The position numbers were made by a program, and so were the translations under genes. A DNA stretch of 64,000 nucleotides from the NCBI GenBank assembly GCA_943735955.1, contig OX030956.1, forward strand, positions 12,665,894-12,729,893. The letters are read 5' to 3'. This document shows, piece after piece, positions 1 to 11,250 of the stretch; position 1 is the stretch's first letter, and each line of letters opens with the position of its first letter. Origin of the DNA: Piscicola geometra (taxonomy: Eukaryota > Annelida > Clitellata > Hirudinida > Piscicolidae). The notes beneath the pieces were generated by a model. It was not told the origin of the DNA. It saw nothing but the letters and a program-made list of their open reading frames with translations, and searched no databases.

Positions 1-766
1 GGAGCCAGCAATGTTTGGGTAATCTTTGAACTAATTGTAATTTTAATTTTACTAATTAAAATGTTTAAAGCCTCACTTATAATATTTAGTTATAATTAAA
101 AAATTTAAGTGTATTAATGTTAATTAATTGTTTAACCCTCAATTAAACAATTATGTCTATTACTCATTCCAGGATGATTAATACAGCCATTAGTATCGTA
201 TCGTTATTTTAAACAAATGCACAGCGATAGGAATATATGAGAAGAGAAGGAGGTGGATGGATGGAAGGGAAGGTGGAAAGAAAGAGATGGAAGGGAGGAT
301 AAATGAAAGAAAGAGGTGGAAGGAAGGATAAATGAAAGAAAGAGGTGGAAGGAAGGAAGGATGAGGGAAGGGATTACTGGCTTGTGAATAATATGTAACC
401 CAGCATTTATAGGAATAGAAAGATAAATTTGCAAAAGGAAAACATATGAATTATTTGTTTCCCGTGGAGAGTGTTAACAATTAGAAAAACTAAAGCTAAG
501 AAAACAGAAAAAGCCCCACAAAGAAACAAAATAAAAAATATATTTAAAGATAAAAAAGAAAAAGATTGAGAAATCAGTGGAAGAGTGATGGAGATGTTAC
601 TGACGAATTGAAAGTGATGATGACGAACATCAATTTGGCGAAAAGCCTTGATACTCTTGTCATAATTGAACCCTCAGCTAATTGATCAATTAACTTTAAT
701 TAGTTGTTGTAATTCGAATTTAAAAGATTATACTATTTTATATATATAATGATGATGATGTTGATG
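1..766. other. AT-rich stretch with a purine-rich repeat, no gene seen
   Basis: No supported coding exon is visible. Positions about 240-368 hold a purine-rich repeat built from GGAAGG, GAAAGA and GGTGG words. It includes a roughly 29-bp unit (a GGATAAATG word followed by AAAGAAAGAGG) present two to three times. The rest is AT-rich. On the minus strand an ATTAAA hexamer lies near 692-697. It could serve as a poly(A) signal for the gene ending just above it, but that is only a candidate. Confidence 0.5.
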
Positions 767-1104
767 CTATCTCAGTTTTTGATAATGATGTTGATGTTGT
801 TGTTGTATTTGTGGGTGTTGTTGTTGTATCGATTGATTTTGTTGTTGAATTAGTGGATGTAGATGTTGTTGTTGAAGAAGTTGTGGTTGTTGTTGTAAAG
901 AATGTAAAAGTTGATGAATTTGTTGTTGGGAGGGTTGTTGTAATTGTTGTAGATTCTGTTGCTGTTGCAGGAGAGAGTGGATTTGTTGTTGTTGAGAGAA
1001 GAGTTGTTGGTTTTGTTGAAATTGGAGATGTTGTTGTTGTTGTTGTTGTTCTGACTCAAAAGCCTCTTCCTGGAATACCTCATGCGGGTCGAAGGTGTAC
1101 TGAG
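767..1104 (-). CDS. Candidate terminal Gln- or Asn-rich exon of the upstream zinc-finger gene
   Basis: A splice acceptor (TTGCAG) precedes base 1104 on the minus strand, and the exon is open in two frames. One frame reads QYTFDPHEVFQEEAFESE and then a Gln-rich tract to a stop at 767. The other reads STPSTRMRYSRKRLLSQ and then an Asn-rich tract to a stop near 850. The sense strand has almost no GT dinucleotide over the whole stretch, so no donor is available and this would be a last exon. Which frame is used depends on the uncertain donor of the preceding giant exon (phase 0 near 1951 or phase 1 near 1934). If this exon is real, the gene ends without the ELM2 and SANT domains known in vertebrate TRERF1/ZNF541. 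It could equally be a spurious CAA-repeat ORF. Confidence 0.35.
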
Positions 1105-1613
1105 CTGCAATTTCAAATACTTTCAATAATACTACTGTTTATGATAAATAATAAAAAAATAAATATAAATAAAAAATTAAAAATTTTTTTATTTTATTTA
1201 TTTATTCTAATCGTCATCATCTTCTCCCGCCTATGTTTTTTAGTGATAACGCCTCAGCGTAATAACAATGCAATTTTGATTTAAAAGTCGCTCGAGGTGT
1301 TCACAAACAAGGCAATTATAAAAATGATACAAATCACCACAAAAATAACATCAAAGAATATTCTACGCCACTGTAATGGCCTTCATTAAATAAGCCATAA
1401 AAGTCTTTCATCATTTGAAACGGAACAACAACAGCTACAACAACACTACAAAAAACGACAACTAGCATCAACAACACCAACTACAATAAGACTACAAAAA
1501 AGAACAGCACTACAACACACACAACAACTCCATCAAGACAACACACACAACAACAAGACCCCAACAGCAACAACAACAACACTACCGCATACCCACAACC
1601 TCCACGCGGTGCG

Positions 1614-1800
1614 GTGGGGGGCGCTTGCGCCTCAAATGTGGGTACTTTCGGCCACCCTGCCAGGGCAGACTATGCAAGACAGCCCAAGAGACAACAAACT
1701 CATCTCTGGATAGACTGCCCAGCCCTGGAACAAGGGCTCGGCAAGAACACAAGAGAACTGACTCAAGAGCCTGGCAGGGCAGCGCAGCTGGTCGAGACTA
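1614..1800 (+). mobile_element. Eroded retrotransposon C-terminal fragment
   Basis: Translation on the plus strand gives THLWIDCPALEQ, preceded in a neighbouring frame by CKTAQETT. Joined across a one-base frameshift this resembles the C-x-H-x-C tail found after the reverse transcriptase of many non-LTR elements. The segment is much more GC-rich than its CAA/TTG-repeat flanks. It lies antisense to, and just beyond, the last credible codons of the giant zinc-finger exon, so it probably sits in that gene's intron or 3' region. The family call is from motif memory only and is weak. Confidence 0.35.
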
Positions 1801-1950
1801 TTCTCTCCAGACTGCTGAACAACACAAAAAAATACAACAACAACAACAGCAACAACAGCAGCAACAACAACAGCAACAACACCAACGTTTATTGGTGGGT
1901 GGGGCAGACTGTGGTGGTGGTCTGGAGTGACCGCCCCAGCATTGGGCCAC

Positions 1951-3719
1951 GCTGGGTGGAGGCGTGAAGGGGGGTGAGTGCATGCGCCGTCTGATGGTGA
2001 TGACGCTAGGTGGCGCCGCTGCTGTGGCTGGTGACATGGGTCTCTTGACGCCTAATGACGTCATCGAAGATCTTTTGTCTATGTTGTTGTTGTTGTTGTA
2101 GTGGAATTGTTTGTTGTTGTTGTTGATGCTGTTGTTGTTGAGAAGACTGGAAGCGTGAAGTGAAAAGTTTGAATTGGTGTATGGACTGTTTAAGTTGAAG
2201 TTGTCGTTATTGAAAATTGTGATGTTGTTGTTGTTGTTTAGAGATGTTATGTTGTTGTTATTGTTGGATACATAATTGTTGGCACTGTTTGGAATGACTA
2301 AGGGTTGAGGCTTAAACTTCCGCTTCAGTCTGTTTCCAACATTTTCATCTAAGCCATTGTTGTCGGTGATGTTGAGGTTGTTGTTGTTGTTGTTGTTGTA
2401 GGGAGGGATGAGATTGATACTGTTGTTGAAGTTGTTGTCTAAATGGTCACTTGGTTTTCTGGAGAGTTGAGGACTGAACTGTTGTTCTTGTTGTTGTTTC
2501 AGAAAAAGTTTTAGAAAAAGTTTTTGTTGTTGTTGTAGTTGCGGTGACAGTGGGTGATCTATAGAATGTTTTTCTTTCTCTTCTAAACGTTGATGCAACA
2601 TAAACTCTTGTTTTTGTTGTAGTTGTTGAGGTATTGAACTGGAAGTTTGAAGTTGGTGAGGATAATGATTTTGCTTAATATCGAAAGAATTCTGATATTT
2701 TTGTTGAAACAAATGCTGTTGTTGATTTCGTTGTTGTTGCAGTTGATGTTGTTGCAATTGTTGTTGTTGCTCGAAAGAACATCCAAAATTCAAATTATGT
2801 GTTACTTTGTCGTCCAGAGTCTTGATGTTTGGATGAATTTGTTGTTGTTGTAGAAGATGTTGTTGTTGAAATTGTTGCTGCGTGTGATTTTGTGTATTTT
2901 GAAGTAGGTGTTGTTGTTGTTGTGAGTGAGATCGTTGTTGAGTGTAGTGCGGTTGTTTATGTTGTTGTTGTGTTGGAACCACACGAGAGGGCGTAGCACC
3001 ACACAGTTTCGGGCTCCGACAAGCCACCTCTACCACACCAACAACACCCACACTCCCTCCAGCACTCAAAGTCTGAGCACCACTGGTCACCCCCTCCCTC
3101 CCCACCAGCACTGCACCTCCTTCCTTCAGCTGCTCCATCGCCTTGAACTGCCTCAAGTACTCTTCCACTTTGAGACTCGCGTGCAGCTTTTCCATCTCCA
3201 TCTGCTCACACCTGGACGCTCCCCCTGCCTGCGCCACCCTTGTCGTCGCTGCTGCAACCGACCCATCCAACGAGGTGGGAAAGATTCCGCCCACTATCTG
3301 GGACTCCTTCTTCGTTGACATTGGTGCTGTTGGAATCATCAGCGATAAAATAGGGTCTACAACGCTGTCACCGCCGCAACTTGTGCTGATGGCTTGTGTG
3401 TCAAGTAGGTTGGTGTAGTTGGCCAGAAGGTGGTGTGAGGGGAAATTAAAGATGGTCTCTGCTTCGCCACCACCACGCTTAGACCCGTAAACCTCGTCCA
3501 CTAACATATCACCCACCTGCTTACCACTACTTCTTTTATTATTTTTATCATTATTATTATTTATATCATTATTATTATTATTTATATTATTATTATTATT
3601 ATTATGATTGTTCTTGTTGCCAGTGGCATCGTCGCTGTTCTGGATGGAGCACTTCTTTTGGAAGGCATAACTTGGTGTGGATGGCTCCTCTTCGAAACTT
3701 CCGTTATTATCATTATTAA

Positions 3720-3766
<47 letters not shown>

Positions 3767-5995
3767 TTGATGTTATTACTTGTATTCAGATTCATATTAT
3801 TAACTGAATCATCGACATCACCAATACCACTTTTATCTTCATAATGCTTCTTACCACCAACACCACCACCGCCCCTACCACAACCACAACCACCAAAACA
3901 TCCACGACTACAACCATAGCTACTACTACCACAGCCACCACCACTATTGCCACAACTACCATAGCCACCACAACCATTACCACAACAACCACAGCCACCA
4001 CCACTAGTACCACAACTACCACAGCCACCACCACTAGTACCACAACTACCACAGCCACCACCTTTCTCCTCCTCAGCAGCCACGACCACCTTCTCATTAT
4101 TCTCCTCGGACAAACTCATGATTATGTCGACTATTTCCGAGTCGTTTGGTGACGAGACAGGAGCTAGCGAGTGGTTACCATAGAGACGGTAGTCAACGTG
4201 TCGATCACGTGGCTTGTCGTCGTCATCGTCAACGTCATCATCGTTGTTTTTGTCATCGCGTGACATTTCAACGTCATTTTGGGGTTCGAGTTTGATCGAT
4301 ATGCTGTAATTGTTGTTGTTGTTGTTATGATTGTTGTTGTTGTTGTTATGATTGTTGTTGTTGTTGTTGTTATGATTGTTATTTTTGTTACCATATTGGT
4401 TGTTGATAAAAGAGGAAGACCCTGGGTTGATTACGTTAGGAAAGGCGTCGATGGGGGCGACTTGATAATGCAAACCATCAAATGTTGTGGATGTTGAGGT
4501 GTGTGAGTGAAGACTGCTTCGCAACATTCGTGGGTTGTTGCTAGCAACAAATGTGTTGTTGTTGTTGTTGTTGTTGTTGTCGAGTGCGGGGAATGCGGTG
4601 GTGTTGGTGAGCATATTAACGCTATCAGTAAGTACGATAACAGTGTCGGTAGTAGTAATAGTAGTGTCAACATCATTATCATGCGCGACCTTTGAGTCTT
4701 TAAGTGTTCCAATATGCGCAGTCCCAAACATATCTAAGCTCCCAGCATCATCATCATCACCGCCACCCTTATTGCAATTATTATCATCACCATAGTCATC
4801 ATTATCACCATCGTGCTCATTGTTATTATCAGTTTCGTTAACCGAATTTTTACTTTTCTCCTCAACAAAAAAATCAAAATCAAGAAAGCCCAAATCATTA
4901 ACACCATCATCACCACCACCACCACCCTGCCCAACATCATCATTATCACCACCAGCCTGCCCATCATCATCATTATCATCACAACCACCCTCCTCATCAC
5001 CATAACCAACAAGCATTTTTCTGTTATACGTCGTGTGATAACGACCTCTACATTCATCCTGGTAATCATCACCATCATCATCATCCTTCTGTGACACTGG
5101 CTCAGTAATGACGCTGCCCAGAGTTGCATCTTCACAGCCATTCACGTTGCAAAACGCTGCATCATTCTTGTTCTTGTTGCTGTTATTGTTAGTTGATTTG
5201 TTGTTGTTGTTGTCGAAGATGTTATAATCAGACCTATGCGGGGTTACCACATTCAGTATTTGTTGTGGTGGCTTCATATCACCGTGTTGTTGTTGTTGTT
5301 GTAGCTGTTGTTGTAGATGTTGTGGTTGTTTTTGTTGTTGTTGCAGATCTCCGAATTCCCTTTTGATAACAACACCTCCACTTCTGACAACCTTCAGCAA
5401 CGACTTGACATCATCATCATCATCATCGTCGTCAGCTAATACGTCACCCACCTTACCACCACCACTACTACTATAAGCAGTATTAGCTTCATGCGCCCAT
5501 GTGTTAATACCTCCTAAACTACTACTACAAGAAGTATTTCCTAGTACTTTAACACTACTAGTACCACTACTACAACGGTTTTTACTAGACAGTACATAAT
5601 TAGAAGTCGAATTTGAACTGCTGTTACATGGGAAGGCTGCATCATCGACAGTGTAGTTTGGAGGAGTGATGGTGGAGTGGTTGGAGTGGGTGAGTGGGGA
5701 AGAGTTGTTTGAATCGAATGCGTCGTGGTCATTGTTGTTGTTGGTGTTGATGTTGTTGAAGTTGTCGTTGTTGTTGTTGTTGTTGTTGGAGGTGTGACTA
5801 TAGGCGGCTTCGATAGTGGGAGAAGTGTTGCATGAATATTTAGGATGATGGTGTTGTGGTTGTTGTTGAAGTTGTTGATGCTGGTGGCTTTGTTGTTGTG
5901 GATTATGTTGATTCTGTGAGGAAAAAAGATGCTAAGCGTTATTTTATTTATTAATTGCAGAACTAAAATTAATAGTAGTATTTGTATAAGTAGTG

Positions 5996-6046
<51 letters not shown>

Positions 6047-6047
6047 A

Positions 6048-6122
<75 letters not shown>

Positions 6123-9100
6123 TAGTAGTAGTAGTAGCAGTATTAGTAGTAATAGTCGTAGTGGGAAAAAATCAATTCGGATTTAAGCGCCTCTCATGCA
6201 ACTTGGTGGCTACACAGTGATGTGTTTGTGTGTTAGTCGTGTGCCATAAACCATTACGCCATCATTGAATCTGTCATCAACCTCACTATATTTTTCTGCA
6301 TTCTTTAGAGAAAACACCCTGATGTTATTATCATCGTCATCGTCGTCATCTTCATCATCCTTATCTACCCACAAGGCAGGTATCCATCCCTCCCTACATT
6401 CATCCCACCAACCAACCAACCATCCATCTACCTCCCCCCCCCCTCAAGAACCTTAATCTTCTTGATGAAGCCTCCGTGCAGTCTCATGTGGCCGTTGAGG
6501 GCTGAAGTGTTCTTGAAGCGCTTCGGACACACCTTGCATTGCACTGGCTTCAGCTCACTTTGTGGGGTTGAAAGATGGAGTAGGTTTTGGAGAATTGGTA
6601 AAAAGGGGGGGGGGTTGGGAGAGTGGGTGGGGGTTGAAAGAATTAGAGGGGTTTGGGAGAGAATGGCATGATCAAATGGAATAATTTGGCGTAGATTTCA
6701 AATACAGCGCCCTTATCTAATGAATGCTAAAGACACATTCGAAGCTTTTAAACAAACTCTCCCCCATCTAAATCATCATCTAATCACTAATCAGGCATTT
6801 AGTGACTCCAGCTGTCTCATTAAACCTCTCTAACACATACCGCATCAGGCATCACCTTGCTCCATCAACATACGATCAGCACTTAATCACATTTTAAGGC
6901 TTCAGACTTGAAGGATTGCTGTGGATTTATGGCCTTTTTGTGCACCTATAAATACATTTCCATTTTTATGGCAGGCGTAAAGGATGTGATTGTAGTCACG
7001 TGTATGGCTTTGTGTATTCTTAAAAAAGAAAGCTCTATGATAGACTTAATCACCTAATGATGATGATGATGATAAGTAAAAATAGATAATTAGCCTAATT
7101 TTCTAACATTCATTAAATGAGTACACCTATTTACCTAATTAGCCATAATAATTTATTAATTAGCTTAAATAATGAGTGAACAGACGCTTGTCATGCCGGA
7201 AACTCTGATAAGAACTATGCACTCATACTCCTAAAGAGAAGTCTATTCATGCAACTTCAAATACCAGCCATTATTGATTAATAGGCCTTTTAATGACTCT
7301 TTGTCTCTACGATAAATCATCGAAGAATACTGCCTGAAGCATTGTGGATACAACAATGTTGCCACAACAGAGACCACACCCACCCTCCTCTAGTGCCCTG
7401 TCCCATTGCCCTTACTTCATACCGAGAAATCCTGGAGTTTGTGCAAGTATTTAGTTTGACCGATAGGGTATCAGAGTCAATAATATGAAGATGCAGTTAA
7501 ATATTTGTGTTAAGTCTTAAGTTTGTGGATTCTTTGATATGTGTGCACAGCATAAACTGTAATGAATCGAGGTTAACATGAGAGATTGAAATTTAAAGTT
7601 CTAAATCGTTTCAGGGTTTTAATTTGTAAAAGATAGATCGAACCGCTCAATTTATGTTCAAAAGTCTACACAAAATTAATTTATTTTATTTATGTCGTTA
7701 TAATTCAAATACTTTTGTATAGGATACCACAATTGTATAATTTTGATACTTTGTATAACTTAATACAAAGTGTAATAGCTTTTATGGAGACATAATTAAT
7801 GATTTTATTATACACCCTGTCATGCGGTTTTTGCAGTCCACAAAGGCCATTGAATCTCCATATTTTCAGATTTATTTATCTATTTATTAAATAATATTTA
7901 CATTTATTATTATTATTATATATTTTTAAGTATATAAAATCTATTCATATGAAGACATTAAAATATCAAAATTATTTAATAATCATTTTAAATGAAAATT
8001 AATGATTACTTCACATATTTGAGGCAATAACTCATCAATAATTTATGTGTCTTACATGGATCACGATGGCTTAATTATTCCTCGCTAGAGAATTCATGAT
8101 TCCAAGAAGTTCTAAGTGATATTCGAACAGCAGGTTAATTCAATGTATGCATGAGTATGCCTTCTTGTATGTCTTATTGTGTCTCTTTAAACCTTTATGA
8201 AGAGGTAAATACCTCTATAGCACGACCACTGAAATGGTAACCATTTTGATAATAATCTAGTCATTTGGATTACTTAATCAGAGGTGTTTGAGACGCTTTG
8301 AGAGTGTTGTATGCTTCAATAAAAGTGTATAAAAGTGCATTTATGGAGTATAAGAGTGTATTCAATGTGTATTTAAGATGTATTTATAATGAATTTAAGA
8401 TGTATTTATAATGAATTTAAGGTGTATTTATAATGAATTTAAGGTGTATTTATAATGAATTTAAGGTGTATTTATAATGTATTTAAGGTGTATTTATAAT
8501 GTATTTAAGGTGTATTTATAATGTATTTAAGGTTTACTCAAGGTGTATCAGGGTGTATTTATGATTTATAAAGATTTATTGGCATCAAACTTCGGTGCAC
8601 TCATAGAGATTCACTGAAGAAAGCACTCACTAGGCCTCTTAATCACAAGCGTACTTGCAAGGCCATTCGGTGTGTAACTATGTAATGCAGTAAGTGCCTC
8701 TTCTAATTGCTTTAATGATTTTAAATTGGTTAATAGGTTGAGTTGGTTGAATGGCTCTTTGGTTATGCTAATGAAGATAAAGAGGTTAATGAGTTTATTT
8801 AAATTGGTTTTTACTCAATTATTGGTTTTGAAATTATTCAATTTATTGATTAATTATACAACATTTTTACTTATTTATGTAATTTACATAAAAGTCAAAT
8901 TAAAAAGTTAGCTAAGAGGACTTTTGTGTGTTTGGTTGGATGTTGGAAGTGTGTTATTAAACTTGATTGCATTCTTCACGCGCCAGCGTTGAGTTGTTTG
9001 CTCAATTGACTCTTAGTGAAAACTCCACTTGAAAAGTCAGAGTATTTAAAACTCCTCGAGCTTCCAGGCTACAACTCTAGGCTAACATTTCACGGATGTT

Positions 9101-11250
9101 ATTCACCTCGATATAATAAATGCGCCCAGCAAGACACCGCAACTTGGCCTCACTCAGTAGAATAAAAGCATTTCAGAGTTGAAGGGGTCAGTAAGACGTT
9201 TGAGTTGCATGTGCTGAATCCATAATACCTATGCAGCAGCAGTATTTGTAGCATGCAAAAACGACAAAAACAGGTTTTATGCCACTCAAAACCACTTGAG
9301 AGACGCTAAAATCAACCCGGAGCCTTACATTATTAATGCTTGCATAATCATCACCATCGTCATCATCATTTTCATCAAAATGTCGTCATCACCATCAGCA
9401 CTATCATCATCATCATCATCATTATAATCAAAATGTTGTCATCATCATCAGCACTATCATCATCATCATTTTTTATCAAGAATAGATAAAGCACGACGCT
9501 GCCGGAAAATACAGAATTGACTAGAAAGATTAATTGTTGCTAAAATAAAGAATTTACGAAACGATTAATTTACGCTGAAAACAAATAACTCATAAATTAT
9601 TAATCGCTGCTAAAAATAAATAATCTTAATTACCGATTCCTGAAAATAAAGAATATAAAATATTCAAAAATGGCGCTAACTCGAAGAGGAGTATGTTGAG
9701 GTTGTTCCCGTCGATGAGGGTCTCCTGGCTGGACATGCGGAAGGCCTCCAGGTTCGGTGAGACAGGACTCATCTGCAGGTAAGAGGCGGAAAAGCACTGC
9801 TGCTGCTCGACGAAGTCAGCCTGACCGATGTTCTCGAAACTGAAGATCGGCTCTTTCACCATCTCCGAGTTGCTAAACGACGCCGATTTCGGAGTTAGGC
9901 GTGGCGTCAGCATCACCGAGTCGGGACTTCCCAGCTGCTGGCTGCTGTGTTTGAGCTGCATAAGCTGCTGCTGCTGCAGAAACTCGCGGTGATGGTTGTC
10001 GTAGTGGCGTTTGAGCGAGCGGGAGTCGCAGTAGCTCTTGTCGCAGTTCTTCACCACGCACTGGTAGGGCTTCTTGTCGGCGTGCGTCAGCATGTGGCCG
10101 TTGCTGTGGTGATGGTGGGTGTGATGAGGATGATGATGATGATGATGGGTGGTTGTTGTGATGATGATGATAGTTGCTTGTAGTGGTGATGATGATGGTT
10201 GGGTGCGGTGGTGATGCTGTATAAGTAAAATAAGAATCAATCAGATGATAGAAGGGTGATCATGCTAGAATCCATAACAGAAAAATAATTTTAAATAAAT
10301 AAAAATTTAAATAAATAAAAAATTTAAATAAATAAAAAATTTAAATAAATAAATCATTTAAATAAATAAAAAATTTAAATAAATAAAAAATTTAAATAAA
10401 AAATTTAAATAAATAAAAAATTTAAATAAATAAATAATTTAAATAAATAAATAATTTAAATAAATAAATAATTTTTAAAAAATAAACAATTAAAATAAAA
10501 TATAAATTTGATGCAAACAACGATGATGATGATACATTATGAAGATAAACTAGAGTGTAATAAGGGTGAAATGAATTAATCGGTGTGATAACAAGGGTGG
10601 AACGAACAGATGGTCCTGTCGCTTGAAGGACTTGCTGCATTGTGGACACGTGTACTTGCGTTCGTTGCTGTGGATGAGTTTGTGCTTGGCGAGAGCGCTG
10701 GAGTTGTTGAATGTTTTGTAGCAGATGGGGCATTTTATGATGTTGTTGTTGTTGTTGTTGTTGGGGCTTGGGGTGTTGAAATTGATGTTGTTGTTGGGAC
10801 TGTTGGTGTTGAAATTGTTGTTGTTGCTGTTTTCAATGTTGCTGAAATTGTTATTGCTAGGAGAGATGGTGATGCTGTAAGTACTCAGGTTGTTGTTGTT
10901 GTTGTTGATTTGGGTGGGTGAGTTATTGGTTATGTGGGAAATATTGTTGGATGTGTTGTTGTTGTCGGCATCGTCATAGGCGATTTCTTGATAGCCTTTG
11001 AATTCGTCATTTGGCCTTCTGTAGTCTTCATTGAGTGGAGAACTGTGGTAACGGCCATTATCATCGTTGTTGTTGTTGGAGAGATGAAGGGGTGTTGAGG
11101 AGGCTGTTTCATTATACAAGCCTTTTTTCGTTTTACCTTTGCTGTGCTTTTGTGTAGCTGGGTTGTTGGGCGAGATGATGGGGGATGTTGTGGTCGCTAT
11201 GAAGCACGCGCCTGAGCCTATTTGTTGTGGTTGCTGCTGATGCTGTATTT
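1951..11250 (-). CDS. C2H2 zinc-finger regulator, TRERF1/ZNF541-like (5' end not located)
   Basis: Four phase-compatible minus-strand exons are visible: 11250-10608, 10103-9681, 6557-6452 and 5913-about 1951. Exon 1 carries an Asn-rich region and the fingers KCPICYKTFNNSSALAKH and YTCPQCSKSFKRQDHL. The second finger is split by an intron and resumes in exon 2 as NGHMLTH. Next comes a third finger with KSYCDSRSLKRHY, then a Gln-rich stretch. Exon 3 encodes a separate finger, CKVCPKRFKNTSALNGHMRLHGG. This finger set, the isolated ALNGHMRLHGG finger and the downstream KPQPLVIP and PPFTPPP motifs recall vertebrate TRERF1/ZNF541, nuclear corepressor-type proteins. The last exon is about 1,320 codons of nearly pure low complexity: poly-Q, poly-N, Asp/Glu runs and a Gly-Cys block. 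ELM2 and SANT domains are not seen and may lie beyond the window or be absent. The initiator and first exons are not found. The family call is moderately sure; the exon joins are good. Confidence 0.6.
3850..4065 (-). other. Gly-Cys-rich block inside the giant zinc-finger exon
   Basis: Within the ~4 kb exon, about 70 residues consist of GGGCGSCGTS-type repeats with Gly, Cys and Ser and occasional Tyr, then Gly-Gly-Val-Gly. This looks like keratin-associated or structural protein rather than a transcription factor. The reading frame is uninterrupted from the poly-Asp region upstream to the poly-Asn region downstream, so on its face the block is translated. The coding strand here is a GGT/TGT/GGC repeat and the opposite strand is ACC/ACA-rich, so it may have arisen by repeat expansion. 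Confidence 0.5.
5994..6153. repeat. (TAG/GTA)n trinucleotide array in an intron
   Basis: About 160 bases of GTA/AGT triplets with a few GGT, AAT and AGC interruptions lie in the intron between the isolated-finger exon (6452-6557) and the giant exon that starts at 5913. The long poly-Ser and poly-Val readings on the plus strand are products of the repeat. The array ends about 80 bases short of the TTTCCTCACAG acceptor, so the intron is a short one dominated by this repeat. Confidence 0.85.
6558..9680. other. Large intron of the zinc-finger gene with a 22-bp tandem repeat
   Basis: About 3.1 kb without credible coding sequence. Positions 8367-8532 contain about eight copies of a 22-bp unit (a TGTATTTATAATGAATTTAAGG theme, with later copies carrying GTATTT in place of GAATTT). 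Positions about 9346-9468 hold two similar ~57-bp units made of CATCATCATC, CAAAATG and TCAGCACTATC words. The rest is AT-rich unique sequence in which I see nothing. Confidence 0.7.
10283..10478. repeat. (AAATAAATAAAAAATTT)n array in an intron
   Basis: A roughly 17-19-bp AT-only unit (AAATAAAT followed by AAAAAATTT) is repeated about ten times with small length changes. It lies in the short intron between the exon ending at 10608 and the exon starting at 10103 of the zinc-finger gene. This intron splits the second C2H2 finger between its Leu and the NGHMLTH half. Confidence 0.85.

Noticed and set aside
1798..1950. Poly-Cys C-terminus of the giant exon
   Set aside because: It reads through a CAA/GCA repeat and the adjacent transposon-like fragment; protein-like sequence stops near HSPPFTPPPS.
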